A stretch of 64,000 nt of DNA from Chitinophagales bacterium (GTDB lineage: Bacteria; Bacteroidota; Bacteroidia; Chitinophagales; UBA10324), in the NCBI GenBank assembly GCA_019694975.1, contig JAIBAY010000002.1, forward strand, positions 323,252 through 387,251, given 5' to 3'. The first letter of the stretch is position 1; every line of letters begins with the position of its first letter. Below the pieces are notes generated by a model. It worked only from the letters and a program-made list of their open reading frames with translations, was not told where the DNA came from and did no database searches. Positions 36,118-46,251 of this stretch are shown here, piece after piece. The translations under genes and the position numbers were made by a program.

Positions 36118-38211
36118 CTATTCCTTTACAAATTTAACCGTCTTGCTCTCTGCCATTGTATTCAGTCTTGCCAGGTAAATACCCTCCGGCAATGTGGTGA
36201 GGTCAAATGACAGTGACTGTATTCCTGCGGCAATATCCTGTACACTGCTGAAAACAACCTTGCCTGAAATATCGAATATAGAAATGGTGGCAGTGTTGTC
36301 AGATGTTGCTTCCACGTCAAAACTGATCTGCCCGCTTGTCGGATTGGGGTGCACCTGCACCGAAAGCATGACCGGGTCAGGCTGACCTATGCGAAGCGGC
36401 AATGTGGTGAACGTATTTATCGGCGACCAATCAGAACCGTAGCCATTCTGACAATGAACCATAACCTGGTATTCATAGGTGGTTGCCGGTTTCAGGTTGC
36501 TCAGTATCTTTTTAGGGTCGGTATTATTTTTTAACTTCCAGTTTGATGTTCCCAGTTTACGGTATTGAATATCATACGACACTGCATTGCTCACATCGGG
36601 CCAGCTAACCTTGGCAGAGTGATCGGTGATATTTTTCACCTTCAGTTTATTTGCGAGTACCGGCGCACAGGGTTTCCATATATATTTTGCTGCACGGTAA
36701 CCTACCAGTGATTTTGAATTGTTCAGTGCCAGTTCCCAAACCACTTCATTGGCAGGTGTAACTTCCCACATGTTGGATTGATTGGAAGAGTTATCCCAAC
36801 CGCCATTGATCAGTGTGTTACCATTATCCAGCCTGCGCACACTTCCCATTGCATAGAAATAGGCATTGGTATTGGTGTAGGTTTTTGGATTGTAACTCCA
36901 GACGAGCGTAGCAGTCATGTTTACATCGTCAATTTGGTATTCTTTGGCGGTAGAATGTGTAGGGAGATGGCCATTGCCATTATCCCATAAAGTGAGATTG
37001 CCATTACTCAGGCAACGCGCATCGTGTTCAAATGAAAAATGTTCAGGATCATTGATGAAGGTGAACTGATTCATCGTACCACCGAGCCGCCATATAAAAT
37101 CTCCTGTATTGCGGTCAATCTTGTTCACCTGGCTGAGATGCCGGTTGGAAGCGACAATGTTACCATCTGCATCCAGATCAATTGAATTAGTATGTATAGC
37201 GTCGATAAAGGAAAAGGCAAGGTTTTGATTGGATTCCGTCACTGCAATATGATCCCATGCACGCCATTCAAAAATCACATTTTTGTTTTTATCGAATTCC
37301 TGTATCACATTCGTAGTGACATTGGCATTGTGCGAATAATTCGGATTATAAATCGACATATCCACGATATGCGTTTCAGAAGCAATCATGAAAGCATGCC
37401 CGTCTTCATAAATCGTAAACTCATGCGGATCGGCTGACCGTCCATTGCCCGGATAATAAGAGTCTATCAATACATAGTTGGAATCATACACATCAAACCG
37501 GTTGGCATTATCATTAAAAACAGAAAGGTATCCGTTGGGGTTCACACTGAAGTCGAAGCAAACAGACACCTTATCACTGGCATAGACAGAGTCTCCGTCA
37601 GGAGTGATAATGTTATATCCGTCATAAGTGGTGCTTCCGAAATTTCCATTCCAGGCATCATAGAAAATTTCTCCCGGCGATGGGTTGATATTTTTTACGA
37701 TCGTGAAGCTACCCAGTAATGCCCGCTCATTGGGATTAAAGGCAGGGTCTTGTTGTTCCGGTACAGGTGGTACTCCATTTTTCTTCATCTCCTCCTCCAT
37801 TACAATTTGAGGAAGCAGCTTAAAATTTTCCTGTTCCGCTGCGGAGTACGCACGATGGGTGGTAAAACTGAATTTATATGGATCCAGCAATCTTCCATCC
37901 AATGCACTGATACCGGACATCACGTTTACCGTAACTTCTTCTGCATAACCAAACGGAACGTCTGGATATAACAGTATCGTTTTCTGATCGTCGGAGAATG
38001 CGATCCGGAATGAATGACCACCGCTCTTTGATCCTGTCAGCGTAAACCGGCTTGCATCCAAAGATGCCGGATCAAGTACACTTCCTTCACGAATGATGAT
38101 ATGCGTCAACGGAGTATTCAAGGTAGATCCCGGCATTGGTGATACATATTGATATCGTGCAAATGCCGCTGCTGAAGAGAGCAGAAATGTGAAGAGGAGT
38201 AGTTGTTTCAT
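36118..38211 (-). CDS. Secreted arylsulfotransferase-like protein with T9SS sorting domain
   Basis: 697 aa. A signal peptide ends around FARY. An Ig-like (SbsA-type) domain covers about 20-120. A six-bladed-propeller arylsulfotransferase (ASST)-type region covers about 150-510, recognisable by FEWRAWDHIAV, IHTNSIDLDADGNIVASNRH, DFIWRLGGTMNQF and FEHDARCLSNGNLTLWDNG. His-Thr-Asn and FEHDAR are the expected active-site neighbourhoods. A fibronectin III domain (ITDHSAKVSWPDVSNAVSY) and a type A sorting domain follow. Classical ASST moves sulfate between phenols, but many Bacteroidota members may bind rather than catalyse, so the activity is uncertain. Confidence 0.85.
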   Translation of the reverse strand: MKQLLLFTFLLSSAAAFARYQYVSPMPGSTLNTPLTHIIIREGSVLDPASLDASRFTLTGSKSGGHSFRIAFSDDQKTILLYPDVPFGYAEEVTVNVMSGISALDGRLLDPYKFSFTTHRAYSAAEQENFKLLPQIVMEEEMKKNGVPPVPEQQDPAFNPNERALLGSFTIVKNINPSPGEIFYDAWNGNFGSTTYDGYNIITPDGDSVYASDKVSVCFDFSVNPNGYLSVFNDNANRFDVYDSNYVLIDSYYPGNGRSADPHEFTIYEDGHAFMIASETHIVDMSIYNPNYSHNANVTTNVIQEFDKNKNVIFEWRAWDHIAVTESNQNLAFSFIDAIHTNSIDLDADGNIVASNRHLSQVNKIDRNTGDFIWRLGGTMNQFTFINDPEHFSFEHDARCLSNGNLTLWDNGNGHLPTHSTAKEYQIDDVNMTATLVWSYNPKTYTNTNAYFYAMGSVRRLDNGNTLINGGWDNSSNQSNMWEVTPANEVVWELALNNSKSLVGYRAAKYIWKPCAPVLANKLKVKNITDHSAKVSWPDVSNAVSYDIQYRKLGTSNWKLKNNTDPKKILSNLKPATTYEYQVMVHCQNGYGSDWSPINTFTTLPLRIGQPDPVMLSVQVHPNPTSGQISFDVEATSDNTATISIFDISGKVVFSSVQDIAAGIQSLSFDLTTLPEGIYLARLNTMAESKTVKFVKE

Positions 38212-38603
38212 AGAGATGAATGGAGTTGATTTGGTGGCTAAAAGAGAAAGTTTGGTTATTATTTTTAATCACTTGTTAGGTTAAAGATGTGAAATTTCAT
38301 GGCATCCCTTCAATAAATATTAAGCTGCGCAAAAGGCAAGGGTTCGGCTACACTGACAGACTCCGCGAAAACAAAGATTGGCCACGATGTACTTCCTCAA
38401 TAATTCTATAAAAATACCAGATAACCGGTTAAATAGAAAAAAGGAAAGTGGATTAATAGATGAATTTTGCGCTCCATAATATCCAGACCCGTTTTAGCTG
38501 CAACTCAAAACAAGAAGTATCAAGAAACATTCTGAAAGACAAAAGCTTCCCGCAACAATACTGATGAATCTGTATGAAAACCGGTTCCCGTAATACTGCA
38601 CTT
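38212..38603. other. Intergenic region
   Basis: 392 bp between the arylsulfotransferase-like gene and the Fe-S oxidoreductase. One leftward frame overlaps the end of the oxidoreductase (38453-38656), but its Trp/Arg/Leu-rich composition looks non-coding. No hairpin with a T-run, repeat or RNA gene is recognised. Confidence 0.55.
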
Positions 38604-40691
38604 TTAAAGGTTCTGTGCAACCAGCTCAGCAATATCTTTGATTTTCGGCGCATCATCGCCTGCTTTATTTTTTAGTCCGTCATCAAGCATGGTCATACAA
38701 AACGGGCATGCCACTGCCACTATACCGGCACCTGTGGCAAGCACATCTTCCGCGCGTTCGGTGTTAACTCTTTTCTTTCCGGGTTCCTCTTCTTTGAACA
38801 CTTGTGCGCCACCGGCTCCGCAGCACAATCCGTTGGTACGGCAGCGCTTCATCTCTTTCAGATCGGACTTGAAATTTTCCAAGACAGAGCGTGGTGCCTC
38901 ATAGATACCATTACCCCTGCCGATGTAACAGGAATCGTGGTAGGTGATGGACCTATTCCGTAGGTCACTATCCTCACGAATCTTTATCTTTCCATCAAGT
39001 AGGAGTTGCTGCAGGAAGGCAGTGTGGTGCATCACCTCATAATTTCCTCCCAGCTCAGGATATTCATTCTTCAGCGTATTAAAGCAATGCGGACAGGCAG
39101 TCACTATTTTTTTCACCCCATAATTATTGAGGTTGGTGATATTATTGAAAGCCTGCATCTGGAAAAGAAACTCATTGCCGGCACGCTTGGCTGGATCGCC
39201 GGTACAGGTCTCTTCCGTTCCCATCACGGCAAAACGGATACCGGCAGCAGTTAAAATCCTGGCAAAAGATCGTGTCACATTTTTATAGCGGTCATCAAAA
39301 GAACCTGCACAACCGACCCAGAAAAGCACATCTGCCGTTTCACCTCTTGCTGCCACATCTGCCATCAACGGTATGTCAAGGCCATCTGCCCAATTGAAAC
39401 GGTCGCCTGGAGAAAACTGCCATGGCGCACCATTGTTTTCAATATTAGTGTTCATCATGGCAAGCTCATTCGGCATCTTTGATTCTTCCATCACAAGTGA
39501 CTGTCGCAAATCCATGATGATGCCCATCGGGGAAATATTAACCGGACAGGCTTCCACACAGGCATTGCAGGTAGTGCATGCCCACAACTCTTCTTCTGTG
39601 ATATAGTCGCCAAGCAAAGATTGCTGATCACTGAAACCGGCACCATGCTGATCGATTTGCTTCCCTACTTCTTCTATCCTGTCGCGGGTTTTCATCATGA
39701 TCAGGCGCGGAGAAAGTTTTTTGCCGGTGATGTTTGCAGGACAGGCGGCAGTGCAGCGTCCGCACTCTGTGCAGGAATATGCGTCCATCAGTTGCTTCCA
39801 GGAAAGATCATTGATATCCTTTGCCCCGAACCGCGCCGCAGTTTGCTCGCCGGCATCAGGCACCGCTGCAGGGTCAAGCATCAGTTTCACCTCGCGGGTA
39901 ACGGCAGCGGAATTCTTAATTCTTCCCTGCGGAAAAAGATTGGAGAAGAATACATTCGGAAAAGAAATGATGATATGAAAATGCTTGGAGATGACCAGGT
40001 AATTCAGAAATACGAGGATACCGGTAATATGCATCCACCAGGCAGCACGTTCAACCATGATCAACGCATCCACCGGCAGTGAGCGGTAAAGGGGTTCAAA
40101 AAATAAAGCGCTTACAGGAAACCATCCTGCATGGATATAATGTTCAACGGACGACTGCTGCAGCAAATGATCTGCTGCATTCATCGATAGAAACAAAAAC
40201 ATGAGCACCAGTTCAAACAGCAGGATGATGGCAGCATCTCTCCTCGGCCATCCATCGAGATCGGGTGCAGTAAATCGCGAAAGCCGGATAATATACCTTC
40301 TGCACAGAAAAACTACGGCAGCTAATATAGTCAGGACTGCCAGCCATTCATAAACGGCAATAATAAAACCATACAACCCGCCGGGTAAAACAGCGGCAAA
40401 AATGCGATGCGTTCCGAAAATGCCATCGATCATTATCTCCAGCACTTCTGTATTAATAATGATGAAACCGGCATAAATGATGACATGAAAAATACCGGCC
40501 AGCGGCTTACTCATTATTTTTGATTGCCCGAGTGCCACCCGCAGCAAGGTTCGCCAGCGCCTGGATGTGTCACCTGTAATTTTTTCATCACGCCCGAGGT
40601 GAATGTTGCGGATGATCTTCCTCACATTCCTGGTGAAAATGAAGATGGCTATAGCCAGGCAGATCACAAAGAGTATTTGTGCAGTCATCAT
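38604..40691 (-). CDS. Membrane-bound Fe-S oxidoreductase, HdrD/NarI-like fusion
   Basis: 695 aa. The N-terminal 240 residues contain about five membrane helices resembling the heme-b/quinone subunit NarI/HdrE (for example AGIFHVIIYAGFIIINTEVLE). Two 4Fe-4S ferredoxin motifs follow: CTECGRCTAACP and CTTCNACVEACP. The C-terminus has two CCG domains of the heterodisulfide-reductase type (CAGSF, CPHCFNTL; HDSCYIGRGNG, CCGAGGAQ, CPFCMTML). Such fusions pass electrons between quinones and an unknown soluble donor or acceptor. The gene is divergent from the subtilase at 40782, with only 90 bp between the start codons. Confidence 0.9.
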   Translation of the reverse strand: MMTAQILFVICLAIAIFIFTRNVRKIIRNIHLGRDEKITGDTSRRWRTLLRVALGQSKIMSKPLAGIFHVIIYAGFIIINTEVLEIMIDGIFGTHRIFAAVLPGGLYGFIIAVYEWLAVLTILAAVVFLCRRYIIRLSRFTAPDLDGWPRRDAAIILLFELVLMFLFLSMNAADHLLQQSSVEHYIHAGWFPVSALFFEPLYRSLPVDALIMVERAAWWMHITGILVFLNYLVISKHFHIIISFPNVFFSNLFPQGRIKNSAAVTREVKLMLDPAAVPDAGEQTAARFGAKDINDLSWKQLMDAYSCTECGRCTAACPANITGKKLSPRLIMMKTRDRIEEVGKQIDQHGAGFSDQQSLLGDYITEEELWACTTCNACVEACPVNISPMGIIMDLRQSLVMEESKMPNELAMMNTNIENNGAPWQFSPGDRFNWADGLDIPLMADVAARGETADVLFWVGCAGSFDDRYKNVTRSFARILTAAGIRFAVMGTEETCTGDPAKRAGNEFLFQMQAFNNITNLNNYGVKKIVTACPHCFNTLKNEYPELGGNYEVMHHTAFLQQLLLDGKIKIREDSDLRNRSITYHDSCYIGRGNGIYEAPRSVLENFKSDLKEMKRCRTNGLCCGAGGAQVFKEEEPGKKRVNTERAEDVLATGAGIVAVACPFCMTMLDDGLKNKAGDDAPKIKDIAELVAQNL

Positions 40692-40781
40692 TTATACTTA
40701 TTTTTAGAACGGGTGCAGCATTTGAAAATCGCCATTCATGTATCGACTCCTCCGCCGGTTAAAAAATTTGGGTTAACAGTT

Positions 40782-43115
40782 ATGCTGCGAAAAATACAAC
40801 TCATTTATCTTGTATGCCTCCTTCCGGCATTTGTTTTTTCGCAGCCGCGTGCACAAATGAACAGCGGCCTTCTTAAAGCGCTTTTGTCTGGCGACACTTC
40901 CGCACGTTGCGTTTCATTACTTGCCCAGGGTGATGTGACGCTCATCAACAATGCAGTGAAACAATTAGGCGGCACCAGTAAATACTCAGTGGCTGATATT
41001 GTAGCGTTTTGCTTACCATTGAATAAAGTGAAACAGCTGGCGGCGAAGCAGGGCGTGAGCAGGCTGGAAGGATTGCATGGCAAAGGCCAGATGATGGATG
41101 ACATGACCTTACTGAATGCCAATATTTCGCCGGTGCATGGAGGTTTCCCTCCGCTTACACAGGCTTATGACGGCACCGGTATTGTGATGGCTGTGCTGGA
41201 TGATGGTATTGACTTCACCCATGCAGATTTCAAAAACGATGATGGCACAACACGGATCCGCTACCTGTGGGATCAGACTGTTGATTATGGCGGAACCTTT
41301 CCTGAACCATTCGGTTACGGGCAGGAATGGGATGATGCTGCCATAGATGCCGGATTATGCACGCATGCAGAACCGTTCTATAATTTCGGCCATGGCTCAA
41401 ATGTTACAGGCATAGCTACCGGCAACGGTAAGGCAATCAATAATTTTACAGGTGTTGCGCCTGCTTGCGACATCATCACGGTGGCAGTGAGCATGGATGA
41501 AAATTTCCTGATCAACGTAGCAGATGCTACGAAGTATTCATTTGATAAAGCTGCCGGCCTTGGCAAGCCCTGTGTCATCAATGCAAGCATTGGCACTTAT
41601 GCTGGTTCACATGATGGCGATGATCTACCGGCTCAGTTGATTGATGATCTCATTATGCAGCAGCAAGGCCGCACCTTCGTATGCGCTGCCGGTAATGCCG
41701 GCAATATTCCATTTCACCTGGGATATGAAACGGCTGCTGATTCTTCCTTCACCTGGTTTAAATACAACAATGTTATTGGCGGAATATACTATGAATGGTG
41801 GATCAGCAAGGATGCAGCGGAGACTTTCAGTTTTGCCATTGGCGCAGATAACAATTCACCCTACGCATCGCTTGGCCGAACCGGATATTTAAACCTGTTG
41901 AATGATTTCAACTTCACAACAGGTTCCTTCACGATCAAAGACACTTTATGGAATGGCACCACCAGGCTCGGCATTGCCACGATTACAGCCTATGAATACG
42001 ACAGCAGCTATTCCTGTGAGATATTTATTCAGCCGGATGTGACCAGCTATTACTGGCGATTTATTACAAACGGAAGCGGACATTTTGATTTGTGGAGCGG
42101 TTCATCAACAACCGGCACCTCCGACATGGTGCTTTCACTCCCACCGGCTTCTACATTTCCCGATATCGTTCGTTATAAGTCACCGGATATCCATCAAACT
42201 ATTGTGAGCAGTTTCACCTGTTCTGATAAAGTGATCACCATTGCAAACTACATCAACCGCAATCAGTATATTGATTATTATGGAGACCTGATTGCCTATC
42301 CGCTGGATATGCCCGGTGACCTTGCCATCTCTTCCAGCTTAGGGCCTACGCGTGACGGGCGTATTAAACCTGATGCGGGTGCGCCGGGCAACCGAACTCT
42401 CGCAACGAGTCAGCTTTCACAGGCTGCCGCGCTCGTACTCTCGCAAGCCTACAAGGTGGCGCTGGGCGGTATGCATAATGTAAACGGTGGCACTTCCATG
42501 GCATCACCTGTAGTAGCGGGTATTGCTGCGCTGTACTTGCAAAAGAATCCCGGGGCATCATACAGGGAAGTAAAAGATGCTATCCTGCTTTCCTGTTTTG
42601 AAGACAGTTTTACCGGTGATGACTTGCCTGACAACAAATGGGGTTTTGGGAAGGTAGATGGTTATGCAGCCATGAATATCAATATCACGTATGGCTGCAC
42701 CGTACCGTTTTCAATTAATTATGATCCGGCAGCAACTGTTGATGATGGCAGTTGCATACCTGTACTTTTCGGCTGTACCGATGTTGCTGCATTGAATTAT
42801 AATGCAGCAGCGAATACGGACGATGGCTCCTGCATTTATAATGTCGGCATTTCGCAAACAGGTAAAGTGGATCTTGCCATCGTGGCGTATCCCAATCCTG
42901 CAAATGGTTTCACTAATTTTTACTGCGGATTAAAAGATGATGTCAGTGGCTTTATCTTGATCAACGATTTATCAGGCAAACCGGTGATGAAGATTAAGGT
43001 TAACGGTAAAAATGATTTGCTGGCCATGAAGGAAGAACTTGAACCTGGTTTGTACTTTTACCATCTTGAATCAGGTAATGCGACGACCGGTGTGAAGAAA
43101 CTGATTATCTATTAA
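40782..43115 (+). CDS. Secreted subtilisin-like (S8) serine protease with T9SS sorting domain
   Basis: 777 aa from the ATG at 40782, which begins a proper signal peptide (MLRKIQLIYLVCLLPAFVFS). The frame extends upstream to 40524, but that part overlaps the divergent oxidoreductase and is not protein-like. The catalytic triad is visible: Asp140 in VLDDGIDFTH, His204 in FGHGSNVTG (the family norm is HGTHVAG) and Ser572 in GGTSMASPVVAGIAA, with oxyanion Asn305 in AAGNAGN. A long beta-rich insertion (about 320-510) separates His and Ser. Two 'GCTDxxALNYNxxAxxDDGSC'-type repeats (about 650-700) precede a type A sorting domain. Confidence 0.93.
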   Translation: MLRKIQLIYLVCLLPAFVFSQPRAQMNSGLLKALLSGDTSARCVSLLAQGDVTLINNAVKQLGGTSKYSVADIVAFCLPLNKVKQLAAKQGVSRLEGLHGKGQMMDDMTLLNANISPVHGGFPPLTQAYDGTGIVMAVLDDGIDFTHADFKNDDGTTRIRYLWDQTVDYGGTFPEPFGYGQEWDDAAIDAGLCTHAEPFYNFGHGSNVTGIATGNGKAINNFTGVAPACDIITVAVSMDENFLINVADATKYSFDKAAGLGKPCVINASIGTYAGSHDGDDLPAQLIDDLIMQQQGRTFVCAAGNAGNIPFHLGYETAADSSFTWFKYNNVIGGIYYEWWISKDAAETFSFAIGADNNSPYASLGRTGYLNLLNDFNFTTGSFTIKDTLWNGTTRLGIATITAYEYDSSYSCEIFIQPDVTSYYWRFITNGSGHFDLWSGSSTTGTSDMVLSLPPASTFPDIVRYKSPDIHQTIVSSFTCSDKVITIANYINRNQYIDYYGDLIAYPLDMPGDLAISSSLGPTRDGRIKPDAGAPGNRTLATSQLSQAAALVLSQAYKVALGGMHNVNGGTSMASPVVAGIAALYLQKNPGASYREVKDAILLSCFEDSFTGDDLPDNKWGFGKVDGYAAMNINITYGCTVPFSINYDPAATVDDGSCIPVLFGCTDVAALNYNAAANTDDGSCIYNVGISQTGKVDLAIVAYPNPANGFTNFYCGLKDDVSGFILINDLSGKPVMKIKVNGKNDLLAMKEELEPGLYFYHLESGNATTGVKKLIIY

Positions 43116-43183
43116 AGTATGCTGAACAAGCCTTCATCCAAAAAATTATTGTGATGCAGTGAAGGTATAAGCAGTAAAAGATC

Positions 43184-43708
43184 ATGGATTTATTTATGGA
43201 AGAGATTAAACGGTCAGTTATTCTGACAGCAGACGATATCAACAGAAAAGCAGAACGCATCAGCTATGAGATCCTGGAGCACAATGATGACGAACAGGAA
43301 ATCGTGCTGGCAGGCATCAGGCAGAAAGGCTTTGTGTTTGCACAGCGCCTTGAGGCTAAACTCCGGCATGCGGGGCATTTCTCGGTAATTTTAACTGATA
43401 TCCAATTGCAAAAACACAATCCGGCAACGTCTGAAATCCTGATGGGTATCGATCCGTCTTTTGTAAATAACAAGGTGGTGATTGTATGCGATGATGTGGC
43501 CAATACGGGCAAAACATTGCTTTATGCCATGAAACCCTTTCTTGATTTCGCACCAAAGCGAATACAGGTTGCCGTATTAATTGACCGGAAACATAAAGTG
43601 TATCCCGTGAGTCCGGATTACGTAGGATTATCTCTGTCCACGAGTATGCAGGAGCATATTACGGTTGAGATAGGAACCGGCCTCGAAGAAGCTGTCTATC
43701 TGAGCTGA
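43184..43708 (+). CDS. PyrR-like phosphoribosyltransferase
   Basis: 174 aa, cytoplasmic. The type I phosphoribosyltransferase fold is recognisable by the PRPP loop VVIVCDDVANTGKT (near residue 97-110) and the upstream IVLAGIRQKGFVFAQRLE. The C-terminal DYVGLSLSTSMQEHITVEI matches the PyrR/uracil-phosphoribosyltransferase group. PyrR proteins bind nucleotides and may attenuate pyrimidine genes in other bacteria; no pyr operon is nearby. A second Met at residue 5 is an alternative start. It lies 68 bp downstream of the subtilase and converges with the SprB-repeat gene, 23 bp apart. Confidence 0.88.
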   Translation: MDLFMEEIKRSVILTADDINRKAERISYEILEHNDDEQEIVLAGIRQKGFVFAQRLEAKLRHAGHFSVILTDIQLQKHNPATSEILMGIDPSFVNNKVVIVCDDVANTGKTLLYAMKPFLDFAPKRIQVAVLIDRKHKVYPVSPDYVGLSLSTSMQEHITVEIGTGLEEAVYLS

Positions 43709-43731
43709 GCGAAAAGCAAGTTAATTTGTGG

Positions 43732-45999
43732 TTACCTGATCAGCATAACGCTGCCCGAAGTGGTATATGACTGGCCATCACGACCTTCAATAAGGTAGTG
43801 CACTTCATATACATAAGCGGCTGTTTCCTCAGGCTTTCCATGAAAAGTACCATCCCATCCTTCTGCTGTTCCTGAAAAGACAACCTGTCCCCAGCGATTA
43901 AAAATCTTGAATGATGTGATTTCCACCAGTTCGCCGGATACCGGGAATAGCAGGTCATTCAATCCATCGTTGTTAGGTGTAAAAGCACTGGGCACGAGCA
44001 CATAGCCTGAAGGCAGCAGTATTACTGTAACAGTGTCGCTGCCCACACAACCGGAAGCAGGATCCGTTACTTCCACTACATATTCAGTTGTCTGAAAAGG
44101 ATAAGCATAGGTTGTCCAGGAAAGACTATCGGAAAGATTATAAGGCGGCTTCCATTGGAAATCAAAATCACCAAACCTGTCGACCTGTGCATTTAAAATG
44201 GTGCTATGGCCCAATTCAATGGAGACATCCATTCCGGCATTAATCACCAGGTCAGGTAATGCTTTCACATATTCGGCAATGGTCACGTTGCAATTGTTGG
44301 CATCAGTAACCAGCACTGAAAAGTAACCTTGCGCGAGATTAACAAGTGACGGTGTATTCATCAACGGATTGTTGTTCCAGATAAAAGCATAAGGCGTAGT
44401 GCCTCCTGTCATCACAGCTGCCACGCCGCCATCGTTGGCGGAAGGGCAACTTGGGGGAGTGATAGCCAAAATCCCTGTAAGTGAATCAGGTTGTGAAACA
44501 TAAAAAGTATCCAGTTGCTGGCAACCTGAATCATCTGTAACGAGCAATGAATAACTACCCTCAGGCAATGAGTTAATAGCTGATGTTACCTGTCCGCTAT
44601 TCACCCAGTAATACTGGTAAGGTGCAACGCCCTGACTTACCGAAGTGGTGATTGCGCCATCGCTGAAACCATAACAGCTCACCGGTGTAACCGAAGGAGC
44701 TATCAGTATTTTCGGCGGACTTGAAATCGTAACATCAAGATCCGCAAAACAACCTTTTGTATCGGTAGCGGTAACAGTATATGTTCCGGTTACCAGGTTT
44801 TTTGCCGTGTCACTGTTCTGACCCGATGGCTGCCAGTTAAAGAAATAAATGCCGGAGCCTCCCGTAGCATTCACCGTAGCCCAACCATCATAACCGCCAA
44901 AACATGAAACATCCTTAACCGTTGGGGTGAGCTGAATTTCTGCCGGTGAACCTATAGTAATTGTATCAATGCGTTCACAATAGTTGGCATCGGTAATAGT
45001 AACATAATAGTCGCCTGCGCAAAGCGCGCTGTCATAGGAAGTCACATTACCTGTGCCTGACCAGCTATAATTGTAAGGAGCCGCACCGTTAGCTGCGAAT
45101 ATGGTGGCAATACCATCGCAATAGCCAAAGCAGGCGGCATCATGGATGGCATTTGTAAATGTAACAGGATTATCATAGGTAAGGTCGAAGCTGTAAACGG
45201 CCTCACAATTCACCGTATCTGACACGGTCACCTGGTATGATCCTGCAGATAATCCACTGATGGAAGCAGTGGTTTGTCCGCCGGGTGACCAGAGAAAAGA
45301 AACAGGACCCAAATTTCCGGTTACCGTTAATGAAATGGAACCATCATTATTTAAACAGGTTGGCTCCACCACAACATTGGTAGCTGAGATAAAACATGCC
45401 TGAGAAAATGCATTCGATATATTGAAAGCAGCACCGGGACAAGTATTTGAGGTCCATGAACCTGCTGAACCATCACCAGTTGCGGTGGCATCAACAGAAA
45501 GACTCTGACCATAAGATGTGCTGGACACCATGATGGAAAAGCAAAATGTCCAGGTATAAGAAGCGCAATTATCGCCGAAATTATTTCCGGGATTTCCATC
45601 CAGCACATTACCCGGAAAGCCAAGTGGTGAGTCGTAAGAGAAGCAAGGTCCGAAACTCTGTCCGGTAGAGGTGGATGTTACGCTATTATAGTAATTCCAG
45701 TTACCGATTCCATCACAGCTGACAGGGAGGCTGATTGGTGTGATGGTGGATAAATCCCAGCCTGGTCCGAAATTCAGATCCAGCGTATGAAACCAGTTGG
45801 AATTGCATTGATTATAATTCTGAATGGTATAACAAAAGGTAACCACCGTTCCCGCATTATAAAATCCATTGACAGGGGCAGGATCAACCGTATAAGATTG
45901 TGTGCCGACACAGTCTGTTGGCAGGCCATTGCATTGGCCAAAGCCATCAGGCACAGCGAACAGGCAAACAAAAAAGATGAGTAAAAAAACCCTGCGCAT
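43732..45999 (-). CDS. SprB-repeat adhesin-like protein with gliding-motility (type B) C-terminal domain
   Basis: 755 aa. A signal peptide (RVFLLIFFVCLFAVPDGFGQ) leads to an N-terminal beta domain (about 25-200). At least five SprB-type repeats of some 70-85 residues follow, each with a VSCFGG/YDGxAT, a 'G..PY.Y.W..SG' and a 'G.Y.VTVTD..GC' element. The C-terminus is the type B sorting domain: VPSAFTPNNDGLNDLLFP, FKIFNRWGQVVF, GWDGTFHGKP, YVYEVHYLIEG and SGSVMLIR. Proteins of this class are T9SS-exported surface adhesins involved in gliding or attachment. Confidence 0.92.
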   Translation of the reverse strand: MRRVFLLIFFVCLFAVPDGFGQCNGLPTDCVGTQSYTVDPAPVNGFYNAGTVVTFCYTIQNYNQCNSNWFHTLDLNFGPGWDLSTITPISLPVSCDGIGNWNYYNSVTSTSTGQSFGPCFSYDSPLGFPGNVLDGNPGNNFGDNCASYTWTFCFSIMVSSTSYGQSLSVDATATGDGSAGSWTSNTCPGAAFNISNAFSQACFISATNVVVEPTCLNNDGSISLTVTGNLGPVSFLWSPGGQTTASISGLSAGSYQVTVSDTVNCEAVYSFDLTYDNPVTFTNAIHDAACFGYCDGIATIFAANGAAPYNYSWSGTGNVTSYDSALCAGDYYVTITDANYCERIDTITIGSPAEIQLTPTVKDVSCFGGYDGWATVNATGGSGIYFFNWQPSGQNSDTAKNLVTGTYTVTATDTKGCFADLDVTISSPPKILIAPSVTPVSCYGFSDGAITTSVSQGVAPYQYYWVNSGQVTSAINSLPEGSYSLLVTDDSGCQQLDTFYVSQPDSLTGILAITPPSCPSANDGGVAAVMTGGTTPYAFIWNNNPLMNTPSLVNLAQGYFSVLVTDANNCNVTIAEYVKALPDLVINAGMDVSIELGHSTILNAQVDRFGDFDFQWKPPYNLSDSLSWTTYAYPFQTTEYVVEVTDPASGCVGSDTVTVILLPSGYVLVPSAFTPNNDGLNDLLFPVSGELVEITSFKIFNRWGQVVFSGTAEGWDGTFHGKPEETAAYVYEVHYLIEGRDGQSYTTSGSVMLIR

Positions 46000-46251
46000 G
46001 TTTGGGAGAACGTGCTAAATTTTCTGAAATGTACAAAAAAATGAAATGCTTATATAGTCTGCTTCAAACGGTGGTGTTGATCAAATAACTTATAAACAAT
46101 TCCATGCAATTGTCTTTCAGGCATTTTCCAGCAAACTGTTCCGGCAGACAACCTTTTGATCAACAAAAAGAAGAAACAGCAGCAGAGCGGAAGAACTTTC
46201 CGCATCATGCTGCTGTCAGTAAATTAAATAAAGCCGAGATGCTTTATCGGA
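46000..46251. other. Intergenic region with terminator
   Basis: 252 bp separating two leftward T9SS genes. Besides the terminator at 46163-46216 nothing is recognised. Confidence 0.55.
46163..46216 (-). terminator. Two-tier hairpin terminator of the sortilin-like gene
   Basis: Outer stem ACAGCAGCA (46176-46184) with TGCTGCTGT (46208-46216), inner stem GCGGAA (46187-46192) with TTCCGC (46198-46203). On the minus strand the hairpin is followed by TTCTTCTTTTTG. It lies about 35 bp past the stop of the leftward gene at 46252. Confidence 0.7.

Noticed and set aside
38453-38656. 67-aa leftward frame overlapping the end of the Fe-S oxidoreductase
   Set aside because: Trp/Arg/Leu-rich composition, an out-of-frame overlap with a strong gene and no conserved feature.
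40524-40781. Upstream extension of the subtilase frame
   Set aside because: It overlaps the divergent Fe-S oxidoreductase and lacks a signal peptide, whereas the internal ATG at 40782 starts a perfect one.
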